This document shows, one piece after another, positions 8,819-17,990 of a stretch of 64,000 bases of DNA (position 1 is the first letter of the stretch; each line of letters opens with the position of its first letter). The notes below the pieces were generated by a model that saw only the letters and a list, made by a program, of their open reading frames with translations, was not told the DNA's origin and made no database searches. The position numbers and the translations under genes are program-made. Source of the DNA: Sulfobacillus benefaciens (GTDB lineage: Bacteria; Bacillota; Sulfobacillia; Sulfobacillales; Sulfobacillaceae); the NCBI GenBank assembly GCA_003023725.1, contig PXYT01000006.1:1-64000 (forward strand), given 5' to 3'.

Positions 8819-9469
8819 CTATGAATTTCGAGAGTCCGTGGCGGCAGAAAGCACCATGACAGACAAGGCCATAAGACTAGAGCCGGTGCCGTGGGAGGTG
8901 GGAACAACCCAAACCCTTACCGGCGAGCCGACTTTGAATTGGCTCCAATCTCCTTGGGGGACATAAATAGCCGTGTGTGATGTCAGTGCAATAGTGGCAG
9001 CCTCAGGTTGATGAGGCACGGTGACACTCAGCGCTGAAGGACTAAGTGCGCTGAGAGTGCCGGTAATGGGCGGAAAAGATACGTGAACGACATCCGCAAT
9101 CACGTGGTTGTCGGCCGTTCCGCGTCCCTTAACGAAAATCCGGTATCCTTTCTGAAGATATTTAAGTCCCGTGCTGCCGGTTAAAGGGGGTTCTCCGGGC
9201 ATGAGATACTGAGTTTTGTTGGTTAATTGGACCGTTCGCGACAGTGTTGTCAAATTTCCATGGGGATCTTCCAAGATTAAACCGACCGCGTCCGAATGGA
9301 GATGGGTAATTTCGCCCCTTAGAGCCACGTGGATGGCGGGCTGGCCCGTCACTGCGCGAGTCAAGGCGCCAGGTGCCTTCTGGTACGCATAATGTATCAC
9401 GACAAACGCCGCCAAAAGCGCCACGAACCATCCCGCTGTTCTGCGGGACATCGAAAATTTCTGTTTCAT
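8819..9469 (-). CDS. Membrane-anchored extracytoplasmic protein with two beta-rich (DUF5666-like) repeats
   Basis: A 216-residue protein. Residues about 12-30 form a single hydrophobic segment after a basic N-terminus, so the rest probably lies outside the membrane. The exterior part shows two successive beta-rich units, about 50-125 and 130-200, each with the order G-x-I/L...V-x-L...T-x-Y/I...G-x-x-V/I-x-V, the pattern of DUF5666-like OB-fold domains. No catalytic motif is visible. Start ATG 9469 is chosen over the ATG six bases upstream because AGGAGG is seven bases away. It is divergent from the membrane-protein gene at 9567, and the two may share a control region. Function is unknown. Confidence 0.6.
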   Translation of the reverse strand: MKQKFSMSRRTAGWFVALLAAFVVIHYAYQKAPGALTRAVTGQPAIHVALRGEITHLHSDAVGLILEDPHGNLTTLSRTVQLTNKTQYLMPGEPPLTGSTGLKYLQKGYRIFVKGRGTADNHVIADVVHVSFPPITGTLSALSPSALSVTVPHQPEAATIALTSHTAIYVPQGDWSQFKVGSPVRVWVVPTSHGTGSSLMALSVMVLSAATDSRNS

Positions 9470-9566
9470 GTCCATCCCTCCTGGTTAGGTGATATTCGAA
9501 AGCAGGATATTTTAGTCCCCATTGCGAACAACCAATATAAGAATATTTTTAGGAGTCCTGATAGCG

Positions 9567-10979
9567 ATGACACGAAGCGACCACCGGATCATGCATGCCG
9601 CATTGCTGTTTTTTGCGGCGAGTTTATTTTGGGCACAGAGTCTTCACAGCGGTCTCAGCGGGGATGTCTTTTGGCAGTGGACCGCAGGACGCTACATGAT
9701 TGATCACCATGTGATTCTGCACCGGGATGTTTTTTCTTACACCCTCTATCACAAACCCTGGGTCACCGAAGAATGGGGTTACGAAGTGATTTTGGCGGCC
9801 TTGGTTATGTTGACGGGCCCCCTGGGTTTTTGGCTGATGGCGGCCGGGTTAGGAACCGTTCTGGTGCTTTCCCTGTCATGGCTGTTGTCGTTGCGTGGGA
9901 TTACCGGCATTAAGAACGGACTTCTGGTTTTAGCAGCGGCCCCCGGTTTGCTACCCTTTGTCAAAGATCGGCCCCAGACCGTCAGTTACGTATTTATGAT
10001 TTGGATGCTCATCATTCTTTGGCAGGGGAAGACAGAGCCCAAGCGGTTGTGGCTGGCGGTACCCTTGCTGTGGGTCTGGACGAATATTCACGGCAGTTTT
10101 CTCTTAGGCTTTTTGCTTCTGTTGCTGGAAGGGATCTGGATGATTATTCCCGTTAACACCTCCAGAGTCAGCACTCCGAACACCCGGGTATCACCCAAAC
10201 AGTGGGCCAGTGTGTTTGGCACAGCCGTTCTCGCCTCCTTTGTCAACGCCAACGGTCCGGGCTTATGGGCGTATTCATGGCATGTCTCATTTTCCCGGAG
10301 AATAGCGCAGATCATAGCAGAGTGGCAGTCACCAAACTTTCATTACATGTTCTTCGTGATGGTAATCTTAGTGCCGTTGTTTGTCGTGATGTTATTCATG
10401 GTTTTTGGACATAAGAAAGTGATATGGCCGGATTTTTTCCTGGCCGCGGGGTTGTTTTATGCGACCATGAAGTCTGTCCGGTTTTTGCCGTATTACGCGA
10501 TTGAATGGCCTCTACTGCTGGGCACCATGACCAGCGACTGGCCTTTTCGGCGTATCAAAGGATTTTTGGTCGCTCCCATTCTCCTCGTATTGAGTGTGAT
10601 TCTCTTGGTTGACAAACCCCTGATTCCGGCGGGAAAACCCATAGGAGAACCTGTTTTGGCTGCGAATTACCTCGAGGCTCATCACGGTCGGGTCTTTAAT
10701 ATGTACTCGTGGGGCGGGTATCTCATTTCCCGTCACATCCCGGTCTTTATTGACGGACGCACTGACTTTTATTTGCAAGGGAATCAAATTAACCAATACA
10801 TGGCCGTTAAGCATTTGACCAAAAACCCTAATATAATCTGGAAACAGTATAATGTGCGCTATGTGTTGTGGGCTCCCAAGACAGCTGTGGCGACATATCT
10901 GCTGTCGCATTCCCAAGAGTGGATGCCGGTGGTGAGGACAAAGACAGCTATATTGTTTCAACACCGGGGAACGTGGTGA
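9567..10979 (+). CDS. Polytopic membrane protein, GT39/GT83-like
   Basis: A 470-residue integral membrane protein with roughly ten hydrophobic segments and an extracytoplasmic C-terminal part. The N-terminal region has LSGDVFWQWTAGRYMI, then a long loop (HRDVFSYTLYHKPWVTEEWGYE); acidic residues in this first loop followed by many helices is the layout of polyprenol-phosphate-dependent glycosyltransferases (GT39/GT83, PMT-like). The C-terminal HGRVFNMYSWGGYLI and PVFIDGRTDFY segments occur in such uncharacterised membrane proteins. Start ATG 9567 follows AGGAG with 11 bases; an upstream TTG-type start is possible. It ends about 60 bp before the decarboxylase-like gene. Substrate unknown. Confidence 0.65.
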   Translation: MTRSDHRIMHAALLFFAASLFWAQSLHSGLSGDVFWQWTAGRYMIDHHVILHRDVFSYTLYHKPWVTEEWGYEVILAALVMLTGPLGFWLMAAGLGTVLVLSLSWLLSLRGITGIKNGLLVLAAAPGLLPFVKDRPQTVSYVFMIWMLIILWQGKTEPKRLWLAVPLLWVWTNIHGSFLLGFLLLLLEGIWMIIPVNTSRVSTPNTRVSPKQWASVFGTAVLASFVNANGPGLWAYSWHVSFSRRIAQIIAEWQSPNFHYMFFVMVILVPLFVVMLFMVFGHKKVIWPDFFLAAGLFYATMKSVRFLPYYAIEWPLLLGTMTSDWPFRRIKGFLVAPILLVLSVILLVDKPLIPAGKPIGEPVLAANYLEAHHGRVFNMYSWGGYLISRHIPVFIDGRTDFYLQGNQINQYMAVKHLTKNPNIIWKQYNVRYVLWAPKTAVATYLLSHSQEWMPVVRTKTAILFQHRGTW

Positions 10980-11036
10980 TAGAAACCGATGGGCTACGAA
11001 GAAGAAATACCGGAGCAATGGAAAGGAGGGTCCACT

Positions 11037-12455
11037 TTGACCCCGATAATTCAGGCGCTGGACCATTACACGGCGCAAGGCCGGGCCCGCTGGCACACAC
11101 CGGGACATAAGGGCCGGTTTTCTTTGCCGTATCTTGTGTCCGAGTGGGACGTGACTGAAGTCCGCGAATTGACCCCGAAATCCATCGGAATGGATGTTAT
11201 TCGTCAATCCGAGGACCTCATGGCAGAATCGTTTGGGGTGCTAAAAAGCCGGTATTCGGTGCAAGGCGCGACGCTTCCGGTGATGGCGGCGGTGATGGCG
11301 GCCTCTCCCCCTCGATCCCGGGTTGTCGTGGACCGTATTGCACATCAGTCAGTGCATTCCGCGTTGGTTTTGGGGAATTTGGAACCGGTTTGGGCTTATT
11401 CGTCCCAGGGTCCAGGAGCTTACCCTTTACCGGTGGATGATAAAGAGCGCGCGCGTCTCATCATGGAGTCTCGTCCTCAGGCGGTTGTTGTGACGAATCC
11501 CACCTACGAAGGACTGTCTGCTCCCCTCGTGGAAACCCATCGGGTGTGCCGGGAGCTGAATATTGCCTTAATTGTCGATGAGGCTCATGGAACCCACTTT
11601 TTCGGGCATGAGGGATTTCCCGCGACCGCATTAATTCAAGGAGCAGACTTGGTCTGCCATGGAGCTCATAAAACCGAGGTGAGTCTCACCCAGACCGGAA
11701 TTCTCCACATCAACACCTCTGCCGGGTGGATTCCCCGGGTTCAGGAAGCCTGGGACATGCTGGCCACATCCAGCCCGTCCTACTTGTTGCTGGCTTCTCT
11801 AGACTATCTGCAATACTTGCGGCATCACGACAACTACCATCAGTCGTGGAACAGCTTGGCCAAGAATATGCGCAAAATGTGGCATACATGGGAAAATGAG
11901 GGTTTATTTATTCTCCAGAGTTGGTGGGAGCGTCAGGGAGGACAAGCTGATCCGGCGAAATTAACAGTCGTTGGCGACGGCCAGCGGTTGCTTGATGCCA
12001 TGGAACCCTTTGGGGTTGAAGAAAAGTCTGATCCGTTGGGAGTGACCTTGATTGTGACGCCGCAAGACGACACGGAGGTGATCGCCAGGGCTCTCGAACA
12101 CTGTGCCCGTACCTGCTCGGGCGGACGCCTCATTGGAGAACGGCGGAGATTGTGGCCGCACGCCCGACAGGTTGTTTCGCCTTACACGGCCTGGCACGCT
12201 GAACGGGAGTGGGTTCCCCTGTCTTTAGCCTCCAACCGGATTGCGGCTCGTTCCCTGATCCCCTATCCTCCGGGTATCCCCATAGTGGTGCCCGGTGAAC
12301 GGATTGATAGCGACGTGATATTATGGCTAGAAGAGAATCGGGCATGGTACCCAAGGAGAACGGGTGATCTCAGAGGCGTCGAGAAAGCTTTTGACCCGTT
12401 ATCTCCGGGAAGGGGCGAAGAGGGACTGTGGGTCGTGAAAGAGGCGGTATCCTGA
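11037..12455 (+). CDS. Orn/Lys/Arg decarboxylase-family PLP enzyme (YaaO-like)
   Basis: PLP-dependent enzyme of the Orn/Lys/Arg decarboxylase major-domain family, 472 residues. N-terminal HTPGHKGR (residues about 21-28) is the family start motif; VDEAHGTHF holds the PLP-pyridine aspartate, and HGAHKTEVSLTQ contains the Schiff-base lysine. The B. subtilis homologue YaaO lies at the same place next to tmk. Members make polyamine precursors by decarboxylating lysine, arginine or ornithine; the substrate here is not determinable. Start TTG 11037 is chosen because AAGGAGG lies seven bases upstream, although the frame is open earlier. The 3' end overlaps tmk by 28 bp. Confidence 0.87.
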   Translation: MTPIIQALDHYTAQGRARWHTPGHKGRFSLPYLVSEWDVTEVRELTPKSIGMDVIRQSEDLMAESFGVLKSRYSVQGATLPVMAAVMAASPPRSRVVVDRIAHQSVHSALVLGNLEPVWAYSSQGPGAYPLPVDDKERARLIMESRPQAVVVTNPTYEGLSAPLVETHRVCRELNIALIVDEAHGTHFFGHEGFPATALIQGADLVCHGAHKTEVSLTQTGILHINTSAGWIPRVQEAWDMLATSSPSYLLLASLDYLQYLRHHDNYHQSWNSLAKNMRKMWHTWENEGLFILQSWWERQGGQADPAKLTVVGDGQRLLDAMEPFGVEEKSDPLGVTLIVTPQDDTEVIARALEHCARTCSGGRLIGERRRLWPHARQVVSPYTAWHAEREWVPLSLASNRIAARSLIPYPPGIPIVVPGERIDSDVILWLEENRAWYPRRTGDLRGVEKAFDPLSPGRGEEGLWVVKEAVS

Positions 12456-13054
12456 TATCATTTGAAGGCATAGAGAAAGTGGGAAAAACGACGCAAATTG
12501 GTCGTTTGTCGGCCTGGCTAGGGGCCCAGGGATTCACACCTCGTGTCCTGAGAGAACCGGGAGGAACTATGCTGGGAGAATCTCTGCGTAGCCTGTTGTT
12601 ACACAGCGGGGAGATAAAGAATCCGGAAGCCGAGCTGTTGTTATTTGCGGCAGCTCGTGCCGAATTGGTGACGGAGGTCATCCGGCCCTCTTTAAGCCGG
12701 GGAGAAATTGTGATTTTAGACCGCTTTGCCGACTCGTCCGTCGCCTATCAGGGTTTTGGGCGCGGAATCGATGTAAAATGGATCCGAATACTCAATCAGC
12801 ATGTAACAGAAGGACTCCGACCCGATATAACGTTTTTGCTGCAAGGACCGTCCTTTTACCACGGGGACGATAACATTGAGAAATCCGGACAGGAATTTTT
12901 TCAACGCGTGGAGGCGGGCTATAATACAATGGTTGCGGAGGATCCTTCTCGTTGGCATGTTATTCCAAGCGCACGGCCCATTGATGAAGTGGCGAAAGTC
13001 ATTCAAAGCGTGGTGAAATCGTATTTGGTGGAGGATCGCAGCCGCCAAGGCTGA
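12428..13054 (+). CDS. tmk: Thymidylate kinase
   Basis: dTMP kinase, 208 residues, which converts dTMP to dTDP. P-loop EGIEKVGKTT at 13-22, the DR[F/Y] motif at D98-R99 (LDRFADSSVAYQG), and the C-terminal LID region near residue 150 are in place. The P-loop has lysine-valine where most Tmk proteins have G-A or G-S before GKTT, a mild oddity. GTG 12428 is the start, inside the preceding gene, after AGAGGG; coupling with the upstream gene is likely. The pairing with yaaO upstream and darA, holB downstream matches B. subtilis. Confidence 0.93.
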   Translation: MGRERGGILISFEGIEKVGKTTQIGRLSAWLGAQGFTPRVLREPGGTMLGESLRSLLLHSGEIKNPEAELLLFAAARAELVTEVIRPSLSRGEIVILDRFADSSVAYQGFGRGIDVKWIRILNQHVTEGLRPDITFLLQGPSFYHGDDNIEKSGQEFFQRVEAGYNTMVAEDPSRWHVIPSARPIDEVAKVIQSVVKSYLVEDRSRQG

Positions 13055-13140
13055 GTGAGTTGATCGGGGGTACCGGACGGGAGGATGAAATGGTTGGGAA
13101 ACGCAGTCGGTTGGCAATCTGTTGATGGGAGGGTTTCGCG

Positions 13141-13467
13141 GTGAAGCTGGTCATTGCCATTCTTCAAGACAAGGATGCGTCAGGGGCGGTTACGGAGCTT
13201 AACCGTCGTGGATTTCGGGCAACAAAGCTTGCTAGCACCGGCGGCTTTTTGCGCGAGGGCAACACGACGATTCTGGCAGGAATTGAAGAAAAGGATGTGG
13301 AGGCCGTGATTCATATTCTCAAGCGGACCTCTGCAGCCCGCCAAGAAACTTTAACGCCCCAGACGCCGTCTCACAGCGGGGAACCTTACATTCCTTTTCC
13401 CGTTGAGGTAACAGTAGGCGGCGCAACCATATTTGTCGTGGATATTGATCGTTATGAAAAGTTCTAA
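13141..13467 (+). CDS. darA: Cyclic di-AMP receptor DarA (PstA/YaaQ)
   Basis: PII-like c-di-AMP-binding protein, 108 residues, the usual size. The N-terminal MKLVIAILQDKDA strand, the RGFRATKLASTGGFLREGNTT segment that supplies nucleotide contacts (TKLASTGGFL is the most conserved part), and the AGIEEKDVEAVI segment identify the family. It probably works as a trimer in the cytosol; its target is unknown even in model species. GTG 13141 follows GGGAGGG. The position between tmk and holB is conserved in Bacillota. The B. subtilis neighbour yaaR is absent here. Confidence 0.92.
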   Translation: MKLVIAILQDKDASGAVTELNRRGFRATKLASTGGFLREGNTTILAGIEEKDVEAVIHILKRTSAARQETLTPQTPSHSGEPYIPFPVEVTVGGATIFVVDIDRYEKF

Positions 13468-14176
13468 AACTTATTTGAGTCCATGGCCGCTAACCGAGCA
13501 GGCTTGGCAGAGTGGCCATTTGGGTCACGCTTTAATTGTCGAGGGCACGGCGTCCAAAGCGTATGAACTGGCCGTGGCGCTGTGCCGCCAGCTTGTGTGC
13601 GAAGACGGCGGTGATATAGCTTGCCGCTGTCGATCCTGTTCTGGCGAGATGACCAAACACCCGGATGTGATGCGTCTGGAGCCCGAAAAAGACCGCATCC
13701 GCCGTGAGGCGCTGCAAATGATATTCCAGAATATCACCCGGCCTCCGTTATGGAGCCCCAGGCTTGTTATCTGGATAGAACAGGCTCATCGGCTAACCGA
13801 GGCGGCGCAAAACTACTTATTGAAAAATCTGGAGGAGCCGCCGGCTTATGTCGTGTTCCTTTTGACGACGGACCAAAGTCACGGGCTGTTGGCAACCGTG
13901 AAAAGTCGCTGTCAGCTATTGCGCTCTGAACCAGACTGGGAGGACGACGGATCGGACTTTGACCCGTATCGGTTCTTCGCGGAAAAGGAACTGACCCGCG
14001 ATCAAATCATTCGATTTTCCTATTGGGTACGTTCTCAATATCGCCACCGACAGAGCCCGTCATGGCTAGCGTTGTGGGAAGCCAGTTATCGTGCCTATGA
14101 ACATGTGAATGCAAATGGAGCTCAGGAATTGGTCAAGGAACTTCTCCGGGATGCATTTGATCATGCCCGTTCTTGA
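13454..14176 (+). CDS. holB: DNA polymerase III subunit delta prime
   Basis: Clamp-loader subunit, 240 residues, shorter than the usual 320-330 because the C-terminal collar domain looks reduced. Visible are the zinc-module cysteines (CRCRSC), the HPDVMRLEPEKDRIRREALQ strand-helix, LVIWIEQAHRLTEAAQN (degenerate Walker B, normal for delta prime) and LLKNLEEPPAYVVFLLTTD with SRCQLL (sensor 1 and the SRC motif). There is no Walker A, as expected for this subunit. The start ATG 13454 overlaps the end of darA by 14 bp and has no strong ribosome binding site, so coupling is likely. It overlaps the GIY-YIG gene by 14 bp. Confidence 0.9.
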   Translation: MKSSKTYLSPWPLTEQAWQSGHLGHALIVEGTASKAYELAVALCRQLVCEDGGDIACRCRSCSGEMTKHPDVMRLEPEKDRIRREALQMIFQNITRPPLWSPRLVIWIEQAHRLTEAAQNYLLKNLEEPPAYVVFLLTTDQSHGLLATVKSRCQLLRSEPDWEDDGSDFDPYRFFAEKELTRDQIIRFSYWVRSQYRHRQSPSWLALWEASYRAYEHVNANGAQELVKELLRDAFDHARS

Positions 14177-14417
14177 ACAGCGGTGGTGGGTCTATATTCT
14201 CAGATGCCAGGGAGATGTGTTTTACACCGGGATCACCACGGATATGGCCCGGCGGTTTAAAGCGCATCAAGAAGGCATGGGGGCGAGGTATACCCGTTCC
14301 CACAAACCCGTTGAGATTTGGTGTCAGTTTGGCCCCTACACCAAAAACCAGGCGCTGCGGGAAGAACGCCGCATTAAAAAACTGTCTCATCAGGCAAAGG
14401 AGGAATTGAGAGCTTAG
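14163..14417 (+). CDS. GIY-YIG nuclease-superfamily protein (YazA/UPF0213)
   Basis: An 84-residue single-domain GIY-YIG protein of the UPF0213 (YazA/YhbQ) type. The motif pair appears as VYILRC ... FYTGIT, followed by MARRFKAHQEG and the basic REERRIKKLSH tail that contains the catalytic glutamate region. Such proteins may cut DNA or RNA, but a cellular role is not settled. Start ATG 14163 lies inside the end of holB; an ATG at 14151 is also possible. The stop TAG overlaps the rsmI start by one base. The same yazA-rsmI order is found in B. subtilis; yaaT, yabA and yabB, which separate holB and yazA there, are missing. Confidence 0.87.
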   Translation: MPVLEQRWWVYILRCQGDVFYTGITTDMARRFKAHQEGMGARYTRSHKPVEIWCQFGPYTKNQALREERRIKKLSHQAKEELRA

Positions 14418-15280
14418 TGTTGCTATCTCCGGACCATTCGGGGGTCGAGCCCGGACACGTGTATTTCGTAGCCACGCCGATTGGAAATTTGGGGGATTTT
14501 TCTCCTCGCGGCCGCGATGTGTTACAACAGGTCGACCGGATATTGTGCGAAGATACGCGGCAAACCGATATTCTTTGCCGATCGTTCGATATTCACCGTC
14601 CTTTAGTATCTTTTCACGCCCACAATGCATATCGACGGCTGCAGCAAATATCCGAGTGGCTGGAACAGGGAGAAAGCCTAGCCCTCGTATCGGACCGGGG
14701 AATGCCTGCGGTTTCGGACCCGGGACAAGAACTCGTTGGATGGCTCTATGAGCACAAGCGGTCTTTTTCCGTCATCCCCGGACCCTCCGCGCAGGTGACA
14801 GCGTTTGCCGGCTCCGGATTCCCGCACCCCTATGTGTTCTGGGGTTTTCTTCCGCCTCCGGGAAAAGCCAGACATGCCCGTATCGAAGAAATAGGGGAGT
14901 GTTCCTATACGCAGATTCTCTACGAAGCCCCGCACCATATGGACAGGACGCTGAAGGACCTCGCAGCAGTGGTTGGCCAGGATCGGCCGCTCGTGTTAGG
15001 ACGAGAGCTGACCAAACATTTCGAGGAGTATTGGAAAGGGACGATCGGGATTCTTGTTGCCCAGAACCGTGACTGGAAGGGTGAGGCGGTTCTGGTTTTG
15101 GGACCCCCTGTCTCTTCGGAGGACCGGTCGGAACCGGATTGGAACGTGCTTATCGACGCGGTGGCAGAACTAGAGACACAGGGACATACAACGAAAGAGG
15201 CGATCCAGCTGATCGCCTCAAAACATCATATTTCCCGTAGGAAATTGTATAATCGCGTCCAAAAGAGTCGAATCGATTAA
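14417..15280 (+). CDS. rsmI: 16S rRNA (cytidine(1402)-2'-O)-methyltransferase
   Basis: RsmI, 287 residues, which 2'-O-methylates C1402 in the decoding centre of 16S rRNA using SAM. The tetrapyrrole-methylase fold motifs are clear: YFVATPIGNLGDFSPR near the N-terminus, CEDTRQT, LVSDRGMPAVSDPG (SAM-binding loop) and VIPGPSAQ. The C-terminal extension with a helix-turn-helix-like segment (KEAIQLIASKHHISRRKLYNRV) is usual for the long form. GTG 14417 overlaps the preceding TAG. The gene ends tail to tail with abrB, overlapping by 4 bp, so no separate terminator fits between them. Confidence 0.93.
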   Translation: MLLSPDHSGVEPGHVYFVATPIGNLGDFSPRGRDVLQQVDRILCEDTRQTDILCRSFDIHRPLVSFHAHNAYRRLQQISEWLEQGESLALVSDRGMPAVSDPGQELVGWLYEHKRSFSVIPGPSAQVTAFAGSGFPHPYVFWGFLPPPGKARHARIEEIGECSYTQILYEAPHHMDRTLKDLAAVVGQDRPLVLGRELTKHFEEYWKGTIGILVAQNRDWKGEAVLVLGPPVSSEDRSEPDWNVLIDAVAELETQGHTTKEAIQLIASKHHISRRKLYNRVQKSRID

Positions 15281-15525
15281 ACGGCTTCGATATGCAAACT
15301 CTTGAGGCAGTCCTGACAGATGTTTTTTCCCTTGAAGGTCTCGATATTTTCGGCATTACCGCAAAAAATGCAGGCCGGTTCATATTTTTTCAGGACGATT
15401 TTCTCCTCGTCTACATAAATTTCCAACGAATCCTTGTCTTCGATCTGTAAAGTTCTTCGCAACTCAATCGGCAAAACAACGCGTCCGAGCTCGTCGACCC
15501 GGCGAACGATTCCTGTTGATTTCAT
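15277..15525 (-). CDS. abrB: AbrB-family transition-state regulator with zinc-ribbon-like tail
   Basis: An 82-residue DNA-binding protein. The N-terminal swapped-hairpin barrel (MKSTGIVRRVDELGRVVLPI ... LEIYVDEEKIVLKKY) is the AbrB/SpoVT fold. The C-terminal part carries two CxxC pairs (CIFC and CQDC, residues about 54-75) that may bind zinc, as in many clostridial AbrB proteins. AbrB represses post-exponential genes during growth and usually represses itself. Start ATG 15525 follows GGGAG; an upstream in-frame ATG has no ribosome binding site. The same abrB position between rsmI and metG is found in B. subtilis. Confidence 0.9.
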   Translation of the reverse strand: MKSTGIVRRVDELGRVVLPIELRRTLQIEDKDSLEIYVDEEKIVLKKYEPACIFCGNAENIETFKGKNICQDCLKSLHIEAV

Positions 15526-15762
15526 CTCTCTCACTCCCTTATATTCGACAACCTTTTGGAAATATGGTACCAGAAATTCCAAAAACTAGTCAATAGGACT
15601 AAAAAAATTTGTCGACTAGAGCAATGGAAAAAAGAGGGAAGTTGGTGAGGAAAAACACGGATGGGAATGGCCCCTTTCGATTACACTGGGTTCACTGCAG
15701 GTTTAAGATGCCCGGGCCCGTGAAAGGTCCCCAACGCTGGCGGCGCGGGGGAGGACAATATT

Positions 15763-17322
15763 TTAGGGATCGGGTTCTGCTGAACTGGGGCTCAAGAGAG
15801 TCGGAGTGACTTCCTCGGTTCTGTGTGTCACAACATGGGCATAAAATAGGAAAAGCAGGCCCGAAACCAACACCAGGACACCCAGGATGTTGACCGAGGG
15901 ATGATGAACGATAAGAAGCCAGGTCACAATGACCCACACGGCTGCTCCGGCAAACGCCAGAAATGGCTTGCGGCTCCAAAGCTTAAAAGTGGAAAGGCAA
16001 ACAATGGTTGTGGTGGCCGCGGTCCACATGGGACTAATGCCGAGGATAAAATGAGTAGGAGAAAATCCGGCCATGGCGTTCAATCCCACTGCGACGGAAA
16101 CACCGCTCCCCATAGCCGCCACTACCGCCCGGGAAGAAAGATTTCTTCCCCATATTAATGCGGCTAAAGTGGGACCTACTACCGCCGCATTGCGCAGAGT
16201 CAAGCCGAAAACCCGCCACCACGCCAGCTGATCCGGACGCCACAGGGCGTAGAGGATCATCACGGCAGCCTCGATGATCAAGCTAAAACGCAACCAGGAT
16301 ACGCTAGAGGGCTTCCCCAACAAATCACCGGATACGCTGATGGCTCCGGAAAACAGCAACGGTCCGCACCACATCAAGGCTAGGGACCACATGGCCATTC
16401 CCATGATGCTGGCGATAGGCGCTTGGGTATGAGCCAGAACAAGGTGAAAAAACGCCTGCAACCCATTTAAACGGGAATTGTGCGTCAATTCACGGGTGCG
16501 CATACCGAGCCACGTGCTGAGTGCAATAATGAGGCCGAGCCACAAGGTTGATATCCATGTGGCCCAATTGGCATCGCGTTTGGTGCGGGCTGCGGCCAGT
16601 GTCTGGATCTCGGCTTGTGCAGATACCACATTAAGGATGTTCATGCCAAACCAGACCACAACCAGACCGTGATCAGTATTCCACCAGTGCCAGTACGATG
16701 GACTGAGTCCGGGTAAGGACGACGGTGGAGTTTTGCCGCCGATTTTCCATACGGCGAAGAGCATTCCGGTCATCACCATGATCAGATTAAATCCCTGAAG
16801 TCGTGCCAGGGACAGAATGCCCCCAAACTGGACACTGACGAGAAGAAGGGCGCTGATTAAAGTCATACTCACCCATAAGGGCCAGTGGAGAGCCGTATCG
16901 AGAAAAATCGCCGCGGCCAGGGCATTGGACAATGCAAAAATGGGGAAAGTTCCGCCAATCACCAAGGCGCTAAGGCGCCGAACCCCTGGTCCAAACACGC
17001 GCCCCAAAAGGTCGCTGTTGGAAATATAATGATAACGCTGGAATTGGGGCATAAGGCTAGCGACGAGTAGAGACATCACCGCTACGCTGACACCATACCA
17101 CATGGCGCTAACGCCATAGCGGTAGGCGGCGTCCAGTTCAACTACAATCAGAGAGGAAGACCATAATGCCGTAACCATAATAAAGATGGTCCAAAAACGG
17201 AATTGATGATTCCCGTCTCGAAAGGCCCGAAGTGTCGGAGTGGTCTTTTTTCTACCCAATATCAGAAGCAAGCAGACATAACCTGCTAACAGCGCAAGAG
17301 CCACAAGGACCGTCCTTTCCAC
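15763..17322 (-). CDS. Sodium:solute symporter (SSS) family transporter
   Basis: A 519-residue membrane protein with about thirteen hydrophobic segments, of the SSS family (proline, pantothenate, acetate, sialic acid symporters). Family features are the early LRAFRDGNHQFRFW loop, the ALWSSSLIVVELDAAYRYGVSAMWYG helix where the unwound helix 1 lies, and YHYISNSDLLGRVFGPGVRR. The substrate is not predictable. GTG 17322 begins only about 17 bases after the predicted transcription start, leaving a very short leader with no clear Shine-Dalgarno; translation of a nearly leaderless message is possible. It sits in the accessory insertion between abrB and metG. Confidence 0.82.
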   Translation of the reverse strand: MERTVLVALALLAGYVCLLLILGRKKTTPTLRAFRDGNHQFRFWTIFIMVTALWSSSLIVVELDAAYRYGVSAMWYGVSVAVMSLLVASLMPQFQRYHYISNSDLLGRVFGPGVRRLSALVIGGTFPIFALSNALAAAIFLDTALHWPLWVSMTLISALLLVSVQFGGILSLARLQGFNLIMVMTGMLFAVWKIGGKTPPSSLPGLSPSYWHWWNTDHGLVVVWFGMNILNVVSAQAEIQTLAAARTKRDANWATWISTLWLGLIIALSTWLGMRTRELTHNSRLNGLQAFFHLVLAHTQAPIASIMGMAMWSLALMWCGPLLFSGAISVSGDLLGKPSSVSWLRFSLIIEAAVMILYALWRPDQLAWWRVFGLTLRNAAVVGPTLAALIWGRNLSSRAVVAAMGSGVSVAVGLNAMAGFSPTHFILGISPMWTAATTTIVCLSTFKLWSRKPFLAFAGAAVWVIVTWLLIVHHPSVNILGVLVLVSGLLFLFYAHVVTHRTEEVTPTLLSPSSAEPDP

Positions 17323-17345
17323 AATACCCTATAAACACGATAGTA

Positions 17346-17374
17346 TTTATAACCTTAATGAGTTCACATGTCAA
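17346..17374 (-). promoter_or_regulatory. Sigma-A promoter of the SSS transporter, with ACATGT palindrome
   Basis: On the minus strand TTGACA (17374-17369) and TATAAA (17351-17346) are 17 bp apart. The -35 overlaps a 12-bp near-palindrome TTCACATGTCAA (plus strand 17363-17374), similar to the one at the NCS1 permease promoter. Confidence 0.75.
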
Positions 17375-17990
17375 CACACCTTCCTTTTGCAGAAGTGCTC
17401 TGCCTGATGTTAAGCTGCGCAGCGTCTGGGATTTTATTCACGGACAACTCCCAGAAGGCGAATGTCATGGCGTTCCCGCAGTTTACCGGGACAGGCACTC
17501 GGACGACCTTGGGAGAAAAGGGTCTTGGGGCCAGGGAGGGACCATGTGTTAGAAGGATTCAGTGGGATATTGCCGCTCGTTTTCCGGTACGGAAATTAAT
17601 GACGTATAGCCAGACTGCCAAGGTCAGATGACATGGAAGGACTCGGCATTCATCAGCCCCGGGAGGTGTGAGGACCGAAAGTGGGGGCATCTCTAATCGG
17701 TCCCAGATTAACGGTTGGCACTTTTTGCACGCGGGGAGTGGGATCATATGGATCTGATTGTCCCGTTGGCTGCTATGGCCCGGGTTACGTGCCCTTAAGC
17801 ATGTTCCAGAATACATCACGGTGAGGATAACTTTACAGCCCCTTTTGCCAACGAGAGTGAGAAAGCGAATCAAGATTTCCGGTCTGTGGATTGCTGCGTT
17901 TAAAACCTCACCGCATCGGGTTGGTTTCCAATTAAGGCGAAGTCCAACTCGGCTAAGGAGATATTATGTTTCCACAAATGATAACAAAGA
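17375..17990. other. 616-bp gap, no gene recognised
   Basis: Lies between the SSS promoter and the end of the MFS gene. Frames on both strands lack ribosome binding sites and recognisable motifs. I see nothing I can name. Confidence 0.4.

Noticed and set aside
15277-15582. Longer AbrB form starting at 15582.
   Set aside because: No ribosome binding site there, and the family N-terminus M-K-S-T-G starts at 15525 behind GGGAG.
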